From Arthrobacter cupressi (lineage in GTDB: Bacteria > Actinomycetota > Actinomycetes > Actinomycetales > Micrococcaceae), in assembly GCF_900099975.1 (NCBI RefSeq), contig NZ_FNEI01000003.1, positions 1 to 64,000 of the forward strand: 64,000 bases of DNA, in the 5' to 3' direction. Every line of letters begins with the position of its first letter. Position 1 is the first letter of the stretch. Shown piece after piece: positions 61,952-64,000 of the stretch. The position numbers and the translations under genes were made by a program. Below the pieces are notes generated by a model, which ran no database searches, was not told where the DNA came from, and saw nothing but the letters and a program-made list of their open reading frames with translations.

Positions 61952-62701
61952 CTATTGGGCGGTATAGCCGCCGTCGATAAGGAGGTCTGCGCCGGTGACG
62001 TAGCTGGCTTCGTCGCTTGCCAAATACAGGACGCCGTAGCTCACTTCGATGGGCTGGGCGGCACGCTTCATGGGCGTCGCATGGCTGAACTCGCGGTTGG
62101 AATCTTCGCCTTCCTCAAGCGCCATGGGGGTCATCACAAGTCCGGGAGAGACTGAATTGACCCTGACTCCGCGGTGTGCGTATTCCATCGCGGCGGCGCG
62201 CGTCATCATTTTCACTGCGCCCTTCGATGCCTGGTAGGAGAACCCGCCAGGGTTTCCGACGGTTCCGTTGATCGAGCACGTGTTGACGATCGCGCCCCCT
62301 CCGCTTCGCTCAATTGCGGGGGCGCCGTACTTGAGGCCGAGGAAAACACCCTGTTGATTGATCGCGGTCGTCTTTGACCAGCCATCCAGGCCCTCTTCCG
62401 CGACGGACTTCATCGTCCCGACGATGCCGGCGTTGTTGATCAGGATGTTGACGCGTCCCCAGCGCTGTTCGGCGGCCGAGATCACGGTCTCCCAATCACC
62501 CTCTGAAGCGACATTCAAGTGCATGTAGTGCACGTCAAAGCCGGAGTGCCGCAGATCCCGGGCTACGGCTTCGCCGCTTTCATCGAGCATGTCGGTGACC
62601 AGCACCGACGCGCCTTCTTGAGCGAAAAGCCGCGCGTGCGACTCGCCTTGCCCCCTCGCGCCGCCGGTGATGATCGTTACCTTGCCCTGCACACGGCCCA
62701 T
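61952..62701 (-). CDS. SDR family oxidoreductase
   Basis: A 249-residue short-chain dehydrogenase. GGARGQGESHARLFA (cofactor loop G-x-x-x-G-x-G), INNAGIVGTM, catalytic Ser in NTCSINGTVG and Y-Q-A-S-K in FSYQASKGAVKMM. An Asp after beta-2 (VTDMLDE) points to NAD preference. ATG 62701 follows CTAAGGAGAAAATC. Divergent from another SDR; site E lies midway. Probably oxidises an alcohol made by the neighbouring monooxygenase. Confidence 0.92.
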   Translation of the reverse strand: MGRVQGKVTIITGGARGQGESHARLFAQEGASVLVTDMLDESGEAVARDLRHSGFDVHYMHLNVASEGDWETVISAAEQRWGRVNILINNAGIVGTMKSVAEEGLDGWSKTTAINQQGVFLGLKYGAPAIERSGGGAIVNTCSINGTVGNPGGFSYQASKGAVKMMTRAAAMEYAHRGVRVNSVSPGLVMTPMALEEGEDSNREFSHATPMKRAAQPIEVSYGVLYLASDEASYVTGADLLIDGGYTAQ

Positions 62702-62783
62702 GATTTTCTCCTTAGTGATCTTGGGTTGCTGCTGAATGCGTCTCACGCTTTGGAAGAGGCTACTGAGCGCATTCCGCCGGATT

Positions 62784-62800
62784 TGTGCCAGAAAGGTACA
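62784..62800. promoter_or_regulatory. candidate GAF-Fis operator, site E (divergent SDRs)
   Basis: TGTGCCAGAAAGGTACA matches the 7-3-7 dyad with lower identity (TGT-CCA left, GG-ACA right). It lies 82 bases from the 61952-62701 start and 83 from the 62884 start, so one site can serve both operons. Confidence 0.5.
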
Positions 62801-62883
62801 TTTTTGGCCCCTTGTTGCAGACCACCATGGGCGGACAACGCGCGGCACCGGGTTGCGTGTAGTCGAAAGGGAACGGTCTGGAT

Positions 62884-63624
62884 ATGAGGCTCGAAGGAAA
62901 GACGGCAATCGTCACTGGGGCGGCATCGGGGCAAGGGCTGGCAACCGTGCGGGCGCTTGTGAGACACGGCGCCAACGTCATGGCCGCGGATATCGACGAT
63001 GCCGGCCTCGAAGACCTGGCGAGGGAAAACGATCGCATTGCGATCCAGCGCTGCGATGTCAGCAAGCCGGCAGATGTCGAGCGGCTCGTAGACGCAGCGG
63101 AGCAGCAGTTCGGGGCGGTCCACGCGATGCTCAATTGCGCCGGTTTCCTTCGCGCCGCCTCTGTGCTGGAGACGACCGAGGACATGCTGGATCGGATCGT
63201 CGACATCAATTTGAAGGGCGTCTTCTACGGCTGCAAGTACGTCATCCCGGCCTTGCAGAGGGCAGGCGGCGGATCGATCGTCAACTGGGGGTCTGTGAAC
63301 TCCATGGTTGCTGAACCGGACATTGCGGCGTACTCGGCGTCGAAAGGCGCGGTCTTGATGATCACGAAGTCCGTCGCCGTGGAATACGCCAAGGACAACA
63401 TCAGGGCGAACTGTCTCTGCCCGGGAGGTGTGCGCACTCCGATGGTCGAGGCTTTCTTTGACGACAATTTCCTCAATGACGAGCAGGCGCAGCGCGCCTA
63501 CCAGCCGCTTGGCCTGATCGTCCCGGAGGAAGTGGCCGACGTCGCGGTTTTCCTCGTCTCCGATGACTCGCGCAAGATGACCGGGTCCGCTGTGGTGGTG
63601 GACGCCGGCTATACGGCGATCTGA
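62884..63624 (+). CDS. SDR family oxidoreductase
   Basis: A 246-residue short-chain dehydrogenase. Cofactor motif GAASGQG near residue 12, AADIDDAG (NAD-type Asp), MLNCAGFLRAA, Ser in VNWGSVNSMVA and Y-S-A-S-K in AAYSASKGAVLMI; ends TGSAVVVDAGYTAI. ATG 62884 has no strong ribosome site (GAACGGTCTGGAT). Different from its divergent neighbour: about a third identical by eye. Single-gene unit. Confidence 0.9.
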   Translation: MRLEGKTAIVTGAASGQGLATVRALVRHGANVMAADIDDAGLEDLARENDRIAIQRCDVSKPADVERLVDAAEQQFGAVHAMLNCAGFLRAASVLETTEDMLDRIVDINLKGVFYGCKYVIPALQRAGGGSIVNWGSVNSMVAEPDIAAYSASKGAVLMITKSVAVEYAKDNIRANCLCPGGVRTPMVEAFFDDNFLNDEQAQRAYQPLGLIVPEEVADVAVFLVSDDSRKMTGSAVVVDAGYTAI

Positions 63625-63630
63625 GGCAGA

Positions 63631-63647
63631 TGTCCCACCCTGGGACA
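63631..63647. promoter_or_regulatory. candidate GAF-Fis operator, site D (terminal ALDH)
   Basis: TGTCCCACCCTGGGACA is a perfect 7-3-7 inverted repeat and the best match in the window. It is 84 bases upstream of the ATG at 63732, almost the same distance as site C from its gene. Confidence 0.7.
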
Positions 63648-63731
63648 GTCGCGGGCACGGGCGGTGCGTAGCCTCGACAGAACCTACCGCCGGACGTGGC
63701 GGAAATTGATCTACAAAGGAGTTTCTTGGCG

Positions 63732-64000
63732 ATGGCCATTGACGCGCAGCAAGCTTTCGCGGCCCGGGTGACAGAGCAAAGGCGGACACCCCACACAACC
63801 GTTCCCCATGTCATCGCTGGCAGGACGTACTTCGACGGGCAGGCTATCCAGCGGGAGGATCCCAGCAACCCGAATCTGATCGTCAGCGCATGCCACGATG
63901 CGCCGGCGGATCTGGTCGAGCAGGCCGTGGCGGCGAGCCGGGAGGCCCAGCGCGAATGGTCGCGCGTTCCCCTCACTGAGCGCATCGAACGAGTGCGCCG
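63732..64000 (+). CDS. aldehyde dehydrogenase family protein, 5' part
   Basis: The first ~89 residues of an aldehyde dehydrogenase: HVIAGRTYFDGQAIQREDPSN (N-terminal strand; core VIAGRTYFDGQ) and VEQAVAASREAQREWSRVPLTERIERVR, the usual helix pair before the NAD fold. The catalytic part lies outside the window. AAAGGAG is at 63716-63721; ATG 63732 is used, but TTG 63726 in the same frame is better spaced. Belongs to the island by its site D operator. Confidence 0.85.
   Translation, partial: MAIDAQQAFAARVTEQRRTPHTTVPHVIAGRTYFDGQAIQREDPSNPNLIVSACHDAPADLVEQAVAASREAQREWSRVPLTERIERVR

Overview
The window is high-GC DNA from an actinobacterium, most likely an Arthrobacter/Pseudarthrobacter-type member of the Micrococcaceae. 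This is inferred from GC-rich codon use, the CopD-CtaG fusion, the thioredoxin-NHL protein, PucR, GAF-Fis and LacI regulators and many luciferase-like monooxygenases. It opens with the last ~49 bases of a 5S rRNA and its terminator, so an rRNA operon lies just upstream. There is no phage, CRISPR array, tRNA or intact insertion sequence.

Layout. 0.3-9 kb holds core-type genes: HU, a copper/cytochrome oxidase assembly fusion, a thioredoxin-NHL protein, a DUF559 nuclease-like accessory gene, an unknown membrane-anchored protein and a HerA-like ATPase. 9-14.3 kb is a LacI-controlled sugar/polyol cluster (two isomerases, a Gfo/Idh dehydrogenase and a DUF993 aldolase-like protein) with three matching operators. 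15.9-20.8 kb is a PucR-mmsA-aminotransferase locus typical of beta-alanine/malonic semialdehyde breakdown. 20.8-23 kb holds small enzymes separated by intergenic hairpins. 23-32.8 kb carries an FAD/NAD(P)-binding protein divergent from a seven-gene operon: polar amino acid type ABC transporter, three luciferase-like FMN monooxygenases and DUF1684, probably for uptake and oxidation of a small organosulfur or related compound. 33-43.4 kb is a mosaic: an HTH-SDR pair, a chloroperoxidase-like hydrolase divergent from a STAND regulator, a D-2-hydroxyacid dehydrogenase, a frameshifted OLD-type nuclease in AT-richer DNA, and a decapitated ABC binding protein.

43.5-64 kb is a catabolic island: APC permease, TetR, GAF-Fis regulator, then a six-gene operon (CtBP-type dehydrogenase, class III aminotransferase, FAH hydrolase, hydantoinase A and B, Gfo/Idh), an IolD-like ThDP enzyme with an aldehyde dehydrogenase, a divergent SDR / SDR-flavin monooxygenase pair, and an aldehyde dehydrogenase running off the end. 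The most interesting observation is a 17-bp dyad, consensus TGTCCCA-N3-TGGGACA, found upstream of all five catabolic transcription units (near 43487, 48032, 56501, 62784, 63631). This suggests one regulon, probably of the GAF-Fis activator at 46134-47933. The gene set (ring or amide opening by HyuAB, transamination, semialdehyde oxidation, C-C cleavage by an IolD homologue without other inositol genes) matches no catabolic pathway I can name, so the substrate is open.
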